A stretch of DNA of 64,000 nt from assembly GCF_008923205.2 (NCBI RefSeq), contig NZ_WBMS02000033.1, forward strand, positions 1-64,000, in the 5' to 3' direction. The notes under the pieces are model-generated. The model made no database searches. It was not told where the DNA came from and worked only from the letters and a program-made list of their open reading frames with translations. Within the stretch, counting starts at the first letter, position 1, and each line of letters starts with the position of its first letter. The stretch is from Actinomadura physcomitrii. GTDB lineage: Bacteria > Actinomycetota > Actinomycetes > Streptosporangiales > Streptosporangiaceae. A program made the translations under genes and the position numbers. Shown here piece by piece: positions 32,720-40,932 of this stretch.

Positions 32720-34069
32720 GTGAACGGGGCGCTGGGCCTGCTCGCGGTCCTGGTGCTGACCGCCGCGACGGGCTACTTCGTGGCGCAGGAGTTCGCGTTC
32801 GTCACCGCGGACCGCCCGCTGCTGGACCAGCGGGCGGCGGAGGGCGACCGCGCGGCGGCGCGCGCCGTCCGGGTGATGGAGCGGCTGTCGTTCATGCTGT
32901 CGGGCGCGCAGCTCGGCATCACCGTGACCGCGCTGGTGGTCGGGTTCATCGCCAAGCCGGCCCTCGCCGGCCTGATCGCGCCGGTGCTGGACGCGGCGGG
33001 GGTGCCGCACGGCGCGTCCGGCGGCGTCGCGGTCGCGCTCGGGTTCGTGCTGGCGACGGTGCTGCAGATGGTGCTCGGCGAGCTGTTCCCGAAGAACCTG
33101 GCGCTGGCGCGGGCGGAGGCGATGGCGCGGTGGCTGGCCGGGTCGACGCTGGTGTACCTGGCGGTGGCGGCGCCGGTGATCCGGCTGTTCGACGCGGCGG
33201 CGAACCGCCTCGTCCGGGCGGTCGGGATCGAGCCGGTCGAGGAGCTGCACCACGGCGCGACGCTGGAGGAGCTCGGGCACATCATCGGCGAGTCCGGCGA
33301 GCAGTTCCAGGAGGCGCACGCGGACCTGCTGGAGCGGGCGCTGGCGTTCTCCGAGCGGGACGCCGAGGAGGTCATGGTGCCGCGGGTGGACGTGGTGACG
33401 GTGCCGGCGTCGGCGCGCGCGGCGGAGCTGAGCGAGATCATCACCGCGAGCGGGCACTCCCGCTACCCGGTCGTCGGGGAGCGGGTCGACGACGTGGTCG
33501 GGATCGTCGGGCTGGACGAGCTGATCCGGCTCGGCCCGCGGGAGTCGGAGCGGACCGAGGTGGGCGAGATCGCCCGGCCGCCGCTGCTGCTGCCGTCGTC
33601 GCTGCCGCTGCCGGACGTGGTGGCGCGGCTGCGCGGCGCCGACGTCCCGGTGGCGTGCGTCGTCGACGAGTACGGCGGCTTCGCCGGGCTGATCACCTGG
33701 GAGGACGTGGCGGAGGAGCTGGTCGGGGAGATCGCCGACGAGCACGACCCGGGCGAGGACCTGGCGATCCGGCGCGGCGAGTGGTGGACGACCGACGCGG
33801 GCCTGCGGGTGGACGAGGTGGCGCACGAGACGGGGATCGCGCTGCCGGAGGGCGACTACGAGACCGTCGCGGGCCTGCTGCTTCAGCGGCTCGGCCGGGT
33901 GGCGCGGCCCGGCGACGTGGTGCGGGTGGAGCTGGAGCCCACCCGGCTGGACGAGCCGCCGCGCACGGCCGTGGTGGAGGTGCTGACCGTCCACCGGCAC
34001 GTGCCGGAGCTGATCCGGATCCGGACCGTCGTCACGGCGCCCGGCGAGCGGAACGGCGGTGACCGGTGA
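32720..34069 (+). CDS. CNNM/CBS-domain membrane protein (hemolysin-C/CorC family)
   Basis: 449 residues. An N-terminal CNNM (DUF21) membrane domain (about 1-190; GYFVAQEFAFVTADR, LSGAQLGITVTALVVGF, MVLGELFPKN) is followed by a CBS pair (about 210-335; EVMVPRVDVV, YPVVGERVDDVVGIV, CVVDEYGGFAGLIT) and the CorC/HlyC-associated domain at the end (about 350-440). The family is linked to Mg2+/Co2+ transport or resistance. The hemolysin label is historical. GTG start. Its stop overlaps the next gene by GTGA. Confidence 0.9.
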   Translation: MNGALGLLAVLVLTAATGYFVAQEFAFVTADRPLLDQRAAEGDRAAARAVRVMERLSFMLSGAQLGITVTALVVGFIAKPALAGLIAPVLDAAGVPHGASGGVAVALGFVLATVLQMVLGELFPKNLALARAEAMARWLAGSTLVYLAVAAPVIRLFDAAANRLVRAVGIEPVEELHHGATLEELGHIIGESGEQFQEAHADLLERALAFSERDAEEVMVPRVDVVTVPASARAAELSEIITASGHSRYPVVGERVDDVVGIVGLDELIRLGPRESERTEVGEIARPPLLLPSSLPLPDVVARLRGADVPVACVVDEYGGFAGLITWEDVAEELVGEIADEHDPGEDLAIRRGEWWTTDAGLRVDEVAHETGIALPEGDYETVAGLLLQRLGRVARPGDVVRVELEPTRLDEPPRTAVVEVLTVHRHVPELIRIRTVVTAPGERNGGDR

Positions 34070-35082
34070 ACCTGACCTCGGGCGTCCCGGTGACGCTGGC
34101 GCTGCTGGCCGGCAACGGGTTCTTCGTCGCGACGGAGTTCGCGCTGGTGGCGGCGAAGCGGCCGCGGCTGGAGCGGGCCGCCGCGCGCGGCAGCCGGGCG
34201 GCGGGCGCGGCGGTGGCGGGGATCGGCGAGCTGTCGCTGACGCTGGCGGGCGCGCAGCTCGGCATCACGATGTGCTCGCTCGGGCTGGGCCTGGTGTCCG
34301 AGCCGGTGTTCACCGAGGCGCTGGCGCCGCTGTTCCACGCGGCGGGCCTGTCGGACGGCGTGGCGCACGCGATCGGGTTCGTGATCGCGCTCGGCGTGGT
34401 GACGTTCCTGCACATGGTCGTCGGGGAGATGGCGCCGAAGTCGTTCTCGATCGCGGGGCCGGAGCGGTCGGCGACCGTGCTGGCGCTGCCGTTCCGGGCG
34501 TTCACGACGGTCGTCCGGCCGGTGCTGGCGGCGCTGAACGGCGCGACGACCCTGCTGCTGCGCGCCGCCGGCGTGCATCCGGGCGAGACGCGGGAGGTGT
34601 CGCGGACGCCGGAGCAGCTGCGCAGCATCGCCGAGGAGTCGCGGCGGCTGGGGCTGATCGGGCAGCGCGACCTGACCCTGCTGACCGCCGCGCTGGACGC
34701 GCCGCGCGCTCCGCTGTCGGGGCTGGTGGTGCCGGTGTCGCGGATCGTGTCGGTGCCGCCGGAGGCGTCCCCGCAGGAGGTCATCGACACCGCCGCGCGG
34801 ACCGGCCGGGTCCGCATCATGGTGCGCGGGTCGGGCCGGGAGCAGGCGCGGATGGTGCACGTCCGCGACGCCTACCTGGCGCGGGCGCGCGGCCGGGCGA
34901 CGACGGCCGGCGAGCTGGCGCATCCGGTGCCGGCGATGCCGGTGGGCACGCCGGTCGGCGAGGCCGTCGCGACGCTGCGGGCCCGGCACAGCCAGCTGGG
35001 CCTGGCGATCGGCCCGGACGGGCGGGTCGCGGGCCTGGTCAGCCTGGACGACCTGCTCACCACGCTGCTGAAGCTCTCCTGA
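34066..35082 (+). CDS. CNNM/CBS-domain membrane protein, short partner
   Basis: 338 residues with the same CNNM membrane domain (FVATEFALVAAKRPRLE, LAGAQLGITMCSLGLG, MVVGEMAPKS) and CBS pair, but no CorC/HlyC terminal domain. Translationally coupled to its longer paralogue, so the two probably form a hetero-oligomer, as such adjacent pairs commonly do in actinobacteria. Confidence 0.9.
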   Translation: MNLTSGVPVTLALLAGNGFFVATEFALVAAKRPRLERAAARGSRAAGAAVAGIGELSLTLAGAQLGITMCSLGLGLVSEPVFTEALAPLFHAAGLSDGVAHAIGFVIALGVVTFLHMVVGEMAPKSFSIAGPERSATVLALPFRAFTTVVRPVLAALNGATTLLLRAAGVHPGETREVSRTPEQLRSIAEESRRLGLIGQRDLTLLTAALDAPRAPLSGLVVPVSRIVSVPPEASPQEVIDTAARTGRVRIMVRGSGREQARMVHVRDAYLARARGRATTAGELAHPVPAMPVGTPVGEAVATLRARHSQLGLAIGPDGRVAGLVSLDDLLTTLLKLS

Positions 35083-35094
35083 TCCGCGCGCACA

Positions 35095-35140
35095 TGTCAA
35101 CACAGGTTGACAGTGCCGAGGGTGTCAACCTACATTGACA
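35095..35140 (+). promoter_or_regulatory. promoter with two 18-bp inverted-repeat operators
   Basis: TGTCAAC-ACAG-GTTGACA (35095-35112) and TGTCAA-CCTACA-TTGACA (35123-35140) are near-identical palindromes 28 bp apart. TTGACA at 35107 and TACATT at 35131 make a good sigma-70-type promoter (18-bp spacer) inside the operators. The ATG at 35144 follows so closely that the transcript is probably leaderless. It fits autorepression by the HTH protein encoded next. Confidence 0.72.
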
Positions 35141-35143
35141 TGC

Positions 35144-35431
35144 ATGAGCGATGGAGTGACGCTCGCCCAGGAGGCGAGCAGCAGGGACCCGGCGGTCGGC
35201 CTGCGGGCCGTCCGGGCGCTGCGCGAGCTGGCCGAACGGCTGGAGGCGCTGCAGGTGGCCAGCGCCCGCGACCAGGGCTGGTCCTGGCAGGACATCGCGG
35301 TCTGCCTCGGGGTGAGCAGGCAGGCCGTCCACAAGAAGCACGGCGGCGGGCGCCGCCTTTCCCTTCCGGCGAAGTCGGCCGGGGGGCGTGGGGGGTCGTC
35401 CCCCCTCGGAAAAGCACAGAAGGAGACGTAG
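35144..35431 (+). CDS. small helix-turn-helix protein
   Basis: 95 residues. Residues about 45-68 form a clear helix-turn-helix (WSWQDIAVCLGVSRQAVHKKH) behind a helical N-terminus. The end is Gly/Lys-rich. It lies directly downstream of two matching palindromes and upstream of a ClpN-domain gene, with no gap between its stop (TAG at 35429) and that gene's ATG. It is probably the operon's own repressor. The C-terminal coding stretch contains a GGGGGG-TCGT-CCCCCC hairpin. Confidence 0.82.
   Translation: MSDGVTLAQEASSRDPAVGLRAVRALRELAERLEALQVASARDQGWSWQDIAVCLGVSRQAVHKKHGGGRRLSLPAKSAGGRGGSSPLGKAQKET
35390..35405 (+). promoter_or_regulatory. hairpin within the HTH-ClpN operon
   Basis: GGGGGG-TCGT-CCCCCC inside the 3' end of the HTH gene, 26 bases before the ClpN start. 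It may tune expression of the second gene. Confidence 0.35.
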
Positions 35432-35980
35432 ATGTTCGAGCGCTTCACCAAGGACGCGCGGCGCGTCGTCGTCCTCGCGCAGGAGGAGGCCCGCATGCTG
35501 GGCGACCACCACGTCGGCACCGAGCACGTGCTCGTCGGGCTGGTGGGCGACGCCACCGTGGGCGCCGCGCTGCGCGAGCACGGGCTCGACGCGGCCGACC
35601 TGCGGGCCCGGATCACGGCCGGGCAGACCGGCGACGCGCTGGACCCCGGCGCCCTGCGGAGCATCGGCATCGACCTCGACGCCGTCCGCGAAGCCACCGA
35701 GCAGATGTTCGGCGAGGGGGCCCTCGACGTCCCCGCCGGCAAGCTGCACCGCTACGCCCGCGGGCACATCCCCTTCACCGCGGAGGCGAAGAAGGCCGTC
35801 CAGCTCAGCCTGCGGCACGCCGTCCGGCTCAAGCACAAGGAGATCCGCAGCGGCCACATCCTGCTCGGCATCCTGCACGACGACGGCTTCGCGGCGGCGA
35901 GGCTGGCGACCGCCGCGGGCGCCGACACGGCGGCGCTGCGCGCCGAGGTCACCCGGCTGATCACCACCGAGGCGGCCTGA
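35432..35980 (+). CDS. Clp N-terminal-domain protein (no ATPase)
   Basis: 182 residues that consist of the double Clp-N repeat of ClpA/ClpC chaperones (MFERFTKDARRVVVLAQEEAR, LGDHHVGTEHVLVGLV in repeat 1; FTAEAKKAVQLSLRHAV, IRSGHILLGILHD in repeat 2). Walker motifs are absent. Such free Clp-N proteins could bind substrates or adaptors, or act on ClpC itself. That is inference. AAGGAG lies before the ATG, and it is the second gene of the HTH operon. Confidence 0.9.
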   Translation: MFERFTKDARRVVVLAQEEARMLGDHHVGTEHVLVGLVGDATVGAALREHGLDAADLRARITAGQTGDALDPGALRSIGIDLDAVREATEQMFGEGALDVPAGKLHRYARGHIPFTAEAKKAVQLSLRHAVRLKHKEIRSGHILLGILHDDGFAAARLATAAGADTAALRAEVTRLITTEAA

Positions 35981-36013
35981 TGCGGACGCCCGTCCATGTG
36001 ATTACGTGAGGAC

Positions 36014-37393
36014 ATGCCCGAGATTCTGGACGCCCTCCGCAGCACCCTCCCCGCGCCCCGGCTCGTCACCGACCCGGACGTGATCGCCTCCTACGCGCAC
36101 GATGAGGCGGAATGGGCCCCGCACGGGACGCCCGCCGCCCTCGTCCGCGCCGGATCGACCGAGGACGTCCGGGCCGTGGTGGCGGCCTGCGCCGAGCACC
36201 GCGTCCCGATCGTCCCGCGCGGCGCCGGCACCGGGCTGTCCGGCGGCGCGAACGCCCTGGACGGCTGCGTGCTGCTGTCGCTGGAGGCGATGAACGAGAT
36301 CGTCGAGATCGACGCCGCCGAGCGGCTCGCGGTCGTCCAGCCCGGCGTCGTCAACGACGCGCTGCGGCTCGCCGCCGCCGAGCACGGCCTGTGGTACCCG
36401 CCGGACCCGGCCAGCTCGCCCTGGTCCACGATCGGCGGCAACGTCGCGACCAACGCCGGCGGCCTGTGCTGCGTCAAGTACGGCGTGACCCGCGACTACG
36501 TGCTCGCGATGGAGGCGGTGGTCGGCCGCGGCGAGGTGGTGCGGCTCGGCCGCCGCACCGCCAAAGGCGTCGCCGGGTACGACCTGTGCGGGCTGATGGT
36601 CGGCTCGGAGGGCACGCTCGGCGTGATCACCGAGGTGACCGTGCGGCTGCGCGGCGCCCGCGCTCCCGAGCACACCGTCGTCGGCTACTTCGACGCGCTG
36701 CGCGAGGCGGGCGAGGCCGTCAGCCGGGTCACCGCGGCCGGGATCGTGCCGAGCGCGCTGGAGCTGGTCGACCGGCACTGCCTGGCGGCGGTCGACGCGT
36801 GGCGGAACATGGGGCTGTCCGCCGACGCGAACGTCCTGCTCCTCGGCCGCACCGACCTGCCCGGGGAGGCGGGCGAGGCGGAGGCCGACGCGATGGTCGC
36901 CCTGTTCGAGGAGGCGGGCGCGACCTGGAGCGCCCGCTCGTCCGACGAGGCGGAGGCCGAGGCGCTGTTCGCCGCGCGGCGGCTCGCCTACCCGGCGCTG
37001 GAGCGGCTCGGCCCGCTGCTCACCGAGGACGTGTGCGTGCCGCGCGCGCTCGTCCCGGAGATGCTGACCCGGATCGAGGCCGCCGCGTCCGACACCGGCA
37101 CGCACATCGCGAACATCGCGCACGCCGGGGACGGCAACCTGCACCCGCTGATCATCGCGCCGGCGGGCGACGACGACGCCCGGGTGCGGGCCCAGCGGGC
37201 GTTCGACCGGATCGTCTCGGACGCCATCGACCTCGGCGGGACCGTCACCGGCGAGCACGGCGTCGGCCTGCTCAAGCGGCGCGGCCTGCACGCCGAGCTG
37301 GAGCCGGCCGTGATCGCCATGCACCACGCGGTGAAGGACGCGCTGGACCCGGCGGGCGTCTTCAACCCCGGCAAGGTCTTCGGGACGCCCTGA
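36014..37393 (+). CDS. FAD-binding oxidase, GlcD/D-lactate dehydrogenase type
   Basis: 459-residue 2-hydroxyacid oxidoreductase of the vanillyl-alcohol oxidase fold. The FAD pyrophosphate loop is PRGAGTGLSGGAN (68-80). Further flavin contacts are SSPWSTIGGNVATNAGG (about 135-152) and GSEGTLGVI. The substrate and metal side is seen in HAGDGNLHP (about 372-380) and GEHGVG (about 414). Glycolate or D-lactate is the likely substrate class. No separate GlcE/GlcF subunits are nearby, so it may act alone. Confidence 0.88.
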   Translation: MPEILDALRSTLPAPRLVTDPDVIASYAHDEAEWAPHGTPAALVRAGSTEDVRAVVAACAEHRVPIVPRGAGTGLSGGANALDGCVLLSLEAMNEIVEIDAAERLAVVQPGVVNDALRLAAAEHGLWYPPDPASSPWSTIGGNVATNAGGLCCVKYGVTRDYVLAMEAVVGRGEVVRLGRRTAKGVAGYDLCGLMVGSEGTLGVITEVTVRLRGARAPEHTVVGYFDALREAGEAVSRVTAAGIVPSALELVDRHCLAAVDAWRNMGLSADANVLLLGRTDLPGEAGEAEADAMVALFEEAGATWSARSSDEAEAEALFAARRLAYPALERLGPLLTEDVCVPRALVPEMLTRIEAAASDTGTHIANIAHAGDGNLHPLIIAPAGDDDARVRAQRAFDRIVSDAIDLGGTVTGEHGVGLLKRRGLHAELEPAVIAMHHAVKDALDPAGVFNPGKVFGTP

Positions 37394-37411
37394 GCCCCGG
37401 CCTCCGGGCGG

Positions 37412-38362
37412 TCAGCCGCGCGCGGCCTCCCAGCCCTGGACCAGCTCGGCGGTCGTGTCGCCGACCAGGCCGACGCTCAGCCGCCCGTCCTGGCCCTGCT
37501 CGACCTGGACCCCGACCGGCCGCAGGTCGGGGACCCGCCCGCTGTAGAAGCCCGCGCGCTCCTCCATCCGCTCGTACTCCCCCGGACGCCACCAGTAGAC
37601 CTGCGGGCTGATCGGCCGCTCCCCGCTCCCGGCGAGCCGCGCCGCGACCTCCTGCATCGTCTTGAGCGCCAGGACGAGGTGCGGGTCCGTGCCGATCTCG
37701 TGCACCGCGACGTACTCGGGCAGCGGGAAGGCGACGAGCGCGCCGAACGGCAGCGGCCCCGGGAAGTGGCGGCGCAGCGCGTGCGCGTGGGCGCCAATGT
37801 AGCGGTGCTGCTCGCCGATGTGCGCGATCTTGACCCCGTCGACGTCGGTGGCCTGCACGTAGTGCGGTTCCGCCTCGACGGACCGGGCCAGCGCGGCGCC
37901 GAACGCCTCGTGCTCGGGCACGTCACCGAGGTCGGACCGGTTCAGCGGGACGATCGAGTCGGGCAGGTCGGCCACGACCGTCTCCAGCAGCCCGGGGGCG
38001 AGCGGCCGGGTCAGCAGCGCCGCCCGCATCCGCTCGTCGAGCGCGCTCTCGGGGTAGAGGCGGACGCGCAGGCTGCCCTCCTCCAGCATGCGCCGCGCGC
38101 CGCCTCCGGCGGGCCCGGCGGCGGGTCCGCGCTCGAACGCCTGGACGGCCCGGTCGGCGTACTGCGCGGCGATGGCGGGCAGGTCGGCGCGCGAGTTCCG
38201 GCCGGCGTACGCCCGCCATTCGGTGATGTCCGCGTGCGCCTGCGAGCCGTCCTTGAACGTGACCGCGAGCGTGTTCGGATCGGGCAGCGTGCACGGGTAT
38301 CCGCGCCGCGCGAAGGCGTCGATGAGGGCGGTCGCGATGGCGTCGTTCGGGTTCATGGTCAT
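37412..38362 (-). CDS. uncharacterised soluble protein
   Basis: 316 residues, no signal peptide or membrane segment. An N-terminal part (about 1-75) reads like a small alpha/beta domain (ALIDAFARRGYPCTLPDP). Residues about 130-300 have aromatic-rich strands (VYWWRPGEYERMEERAGF). It may be distantly related to the YtpQ/DUF1444 type, but I cannot support that by motif. It starts ATG, with a second ATG two codons later. It lies 41 bases after a proline-rich membrane protein gene on the same strand. Confidence 0.65.
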   Translation of the reverse strand: MTMNPNDAIATALIDAFARRGYPCTLPDPNTLAVTFKDGSQAHADITEWRAYAGRNSRADLPAIAAQYADRAVQAFERGPAAGPAGGGARRMLEEGSLRVRLYPESALDERMRAALLTRPLAPGLLETVVADLPDSIVPLNRSDLGDVPEHEAFGAALARSVEAEPHYVQATDVDGVKIAHIGEQHRYIGAHAHALRRHFPGPLPFGALVAFPLPEYVAVHEIGTDPHLVLALKTMQEVAARLAGSGERPISPQVYWWRPGEYERMEERAGFYSGRVPDLRPVGVQVEQGQDGRLSVGLVGDTTAELVQGWEAARG

Positions 38363-38403
38363 ATACGACCCGTCCCGGGTCGCCGGGGTTCACCGTATTT
38401 CGA

Positions 38404-39075
38404 TCATTTCGCGTAGTAGCTGGTCAGGGCGGCGACGCAGGCGGCCTGGCGGGCCGGGTCGGCGGGGAACCGGCGGCGGCACTCCGGTCCGATCCACGAG
38501 GGCGCGGCCGGACGGGCGGTGCGCGGCTTGGACGGCACGTGCGGCTGCGGCGCGGGCCGGGGCCGCGGGCTCGCGGAGTGCGGCGGGCGGGTCGCGGCCG
38601 GGCGGACGGGCACCGGGGAGGGCCGGTCTCCCGGCGCGCCCTGCGACGCCGACGGCCCGGCCCCCGGTCTCGCTCCCTGCGGGTCGTCCGCCGCGCCGGC
38701 CGGGCCGGGCGTCGGCGCGGGCACGGCCGGCAGCGCGCCGGGCGGTCCGGAGAGCGGGGGCGGGGACGGCGCGTCCGCCGCGGCGCCGCCGGACCTCCCG
38801 GACGCGGCGGGGGCGGGCGCGGTCGGGCTCGCCGCGTCCGGGGTGAGGCTTCGCGCCGGGGGTTCGCGCCTCGTCCCGTAGCCGATCACGCCGACGATCC
38901 CGGCCGCGAGGACGAGCGCCAGCGCGACGGCCGGGATGGACGAGCGGACCCGGTGCCGCCGGGCGAGCGGAGCCCGGGCGGTCACGAGGCGGGCGCCGAG
39001 CAGGCGGGAGCGGAGCGGCGGGCGGGGCGCGGCGCGGGTGTATCCGGCCGGGGGGAGATCGCGGGATTCGGGCAC
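38404..39075 (-). CDS. single-pass membrane protein with Pro/Ala-rich extracytoplasmic region
   Basis: 223 residues. A basic N-terminus is followed by one transmembrane segment (about 47-66, AVALALVLAAGIVGVIGYG) and a low-complexity Pro/Ala/Gly region to about 190. The C-terminal about 30 residues are ordered-looking with two cysteines (PECRRRF, ACVAALTSYYAK). No family is recognised. The GTG start is uncertain because its GGAG is too close. Confidence 0.58.
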   Translation of the reverse strand: MPESRDLPPAGYTRAAPRPPLRSRLLGARLVTARAPLARRHRVRSSIPAVALALVLAAGIVGVIGYGTRREPPARSLTPDAASPTAPAPAASGRSGGAAADAPSPPPLSGPPGALPAVPAPTPGPAGAADDPQGARPGAGPSASQGAPGDRPSPVPVRPAATRPPHSASPRPRPAPQPHVPSKPRTARPAAPSWIGPECRRRFPADPARQAACVAALTSYYAK

Positions 39076-39176
39076 GCTCCGATCGTCACGGTCCGCGCAC
39101 GCTCACACACGGAGAATGCCGGAGACCGTTGCCCGCTCGATACAGTTCCGGCCCCGCGGCCCTCTTGGGGGCGGGC

Positions 39177-40019
39177 TCAGCGACCGGCGAGCAGCTCCAC
39201 CACCGGCGCGAACTCCTCGGCGAACACCGACGGGACGGACACGTACGACACGCCCAGCTCGTCCCGGCGCCTGGCGAGCGTGCCCGCCATCTCGCGCGGG
39301 GTGCCCGTCAGCATCGCGATGGACCCGGCGGCCGCCATCGCGGCGCCGTCGACGCCCAGCTGCGGCGCGAGCCATCCGGGCACCTCGTCGCCGACGACGT
39401 GGACCTGCGTGCACAGCTCCACGTCGTCGAACCGGTCCCCCGCCGCGTCCCGGACGATGCCGACGAGCGGCGCCAGCTCCTTGTCGCCGGTCAGCGGCGG
39501 CACCCCGAACGCGACGGTGCCGGCCCGCCGCGCGCCGAGTTCCAGCATCCGCCGCCGGGACGCCGCGACGAGCACCCGCGGCGGACGGCCCGTCCCGGCG
39601 AACAGCCCTTCCGGCGGGTGCGCCACCGCGTCCATGACCGCCTCGACCCGGCGGACGCGCTCGGCGGCCGTCCCGTACGGCACGCCGAACAGCTCCGCGT
39701 CGGCCTCCCCGCCGGGCCGTCCCGCGCCGATCCCCAGCTCGAAGCGGTCGCCGGTGGCGAAGGCCAGCGAGGCGGCCTGCCAGGCGACCATGGCGGCCGG
39801 GCGGGTCGCCGCGGAGAGCACGAACGTGCCGACGCGCAGCGACTCCGTCGCGCCCGCGGCGGCGGCGAGCGAGGCCACCGGGTCCGCCGTGCCGGTCGTG
39901 TCGGGGGTGAGCAGCGTCGCGTAGCCGAGGTCCTCGGCGCGGCGGGCGAGGTCCGCCCACGCGGCGCCGTCGCGCGCCCCGCCCGCCATCAGCCCGAACC
40001 GGAACCGCCGGTCTGCCAT
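39177..40019 (-). CDS. LLM-class F420/flavin-dependent oxidoreductase
   Basis: 280-residue luciferase-like TIM barrel (RRAEDLGYATLLTPD, RVGTFVLSAATRPAAMVAWQAASLAFATG, FELGIGAGRPGGEADAELFG). The form agrees with the F420-dependent LLM group common in actinobacteria. The substrate is unknown. The ATG has GGCGGAG just upstream, and a TetR-like palindrome lies 40-55 bases upstream. The next gene on the same strand is separated by about 98 bases. Confidence 0.85.
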   Translation of the reverse strand: MADRRFRFGLMAGGARDGAAWADLARRAEDLGYATLLTPDTTGTADPVASLAAAAGATESLRVGTFVLSAATRPAAMVAWQAASLAFATGDRFELGIGAGRPGGEADAELFGVPYGTAAERVRRVEAVMDAVAHPPEGLFAGTGRPPRVLVAASRRRMLELGARRAGTVAFGVPPLTGDKELAPLVGIVRDAAGDRFDDVELCTQVHVVGDEVPGWLAPQLGVDGAAMAAAGSIAMLTGTPREMAGTLARRRDELGVSYVSVPSVFAEEFAPVVELLAGR

Positions 40020-40057
40020 GGTCTCCGCCTTCCGCTCGCGTCCGTCCTCCTCCACTT

Positions 40058-40075
40058 TGAGTGGGTGCTCACTCA
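40058..40075. promoter_or_regulatory. TetR-type palindrome before the LLM oxidoreductase
   Basis: TGAGTGGGTGCTCACTCA, an 18-base palindrome with one mismatched pair. On the minus strand TTGACA overlaps its outer edge, so it would block RNA polymerase. Its regulator is not in the window. Confidence 0.5.
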
Positions 40076-40117
40076 TTGTCAAGCCCGGCCGGGGATTCGG
40101 GAGCGCGGCGGACTCGG

Positions 40118-40918
40118 TCAGGCCAGCGGGACGGTGGTGAAGCGGCGCAGCGCCAGCGCCGGGTTCTTCTCCCGCACGGCCGCGACGCGCTCGGGCGACA
40201 CGTCGGCCGCCGCCGTGCCGGTCGTCTCCCCGAGCGCCGCGACGACGACGCCCATCGGGTCGACGATCATGCTGGTGCCCGCGCCGGTCGGCGCGCACTG
40301 GTCGGCGGCCGCCACGTAGATCGTGTTCTCGATCGCGCGGGCCCGCACCAGCGTCCGCCAGTGGTCCTCCTTGAGCGGCCCCGGCACCCACTCGGCGGGC
40401 AGCGCCAGCACGTCCGCGCCCGCGTCCACGATCCGCCGCGTCACCTCCGGGAACCGGACGTCGTAGCAGGTCTGCATGCCGAACCGGAGGCCGTCGACGG
40501 TGAACGTCTCCGGGTCGCCGATCGGGCCGTGCCGGACGACCTCCGACTCCTTGTACCCGAACGCGTCGTACAGGTGCGTCTTGCGGTACGTCGCGGCGAC
40601 GGCGCCGTCCGGGCCGAGCGCGAGGAGCGTGTTGGAGATCCGGTCGGGGTCGTCCAGCCGCTCGTTCACGCCCGCCACCAGGTGCAGGCCGTGCCGGCGC
40701 GCCAGCTCGCCGAGCCCGGACGCGAACGGGCCGTCCAGCGGCTCGGCGGCGTCGATGAACCGCCGGTCCAGCCGCGGCGCCGTGAACATCGCGAACTCCG
40801 GGAACACGACCACCCTCGCGCCGCGCCCCGCCGCCTCCGCGGCGAGCTTCCCGATCGACGCCAGGTTGGCGTCCTTGTCCTGCCCGGGCGCGAACTGCGC
40901 GACCGCGACCTGCACCAT
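40118..40918 (-). CDS. carbon-nitrogen hydrolase (nitrilase superfamily)
   Basis: 266-residue amidase with the Glu-Lys-Cys triad visible: Glu41 (FPEF), Lys113 (YRKTHLYD) and Cys151 (TCYDVRFPE). The usual length and single domain fit omega-amidase or deaminated-glutathione amidase types. The substrate is open. It starts 14 bases after the RNA helicase stop, so the two are an operon. A functional tie between them is not obvious. Confidence 0.9.
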   Translation of the reverse strand: MVQVAVAQFAPGQDKDANLASIGKLAAEAAGRGARVVVFPEFAMFTAPRLDRRFIDAAEPLDGPFASGLGELARRHGLHLVAGVNERLDDPDRISNTLLALGPDGAVAATYRKTHLYDAFGYKESEVVRHGPIGDPETFTVDGLRFGMQTCYDVRFPEVTRRIVDAGADVLALPAEWVPGPLKEDHWRTLVRARAIENTIYVAAADQCAPTGAGTSMIVDPMGVVVAALGETTGTAAADVSPERVAAVREKNPALALRRFTTVPLA

Positions 40919-40932
40919 CTCCGGTCCTCCCG

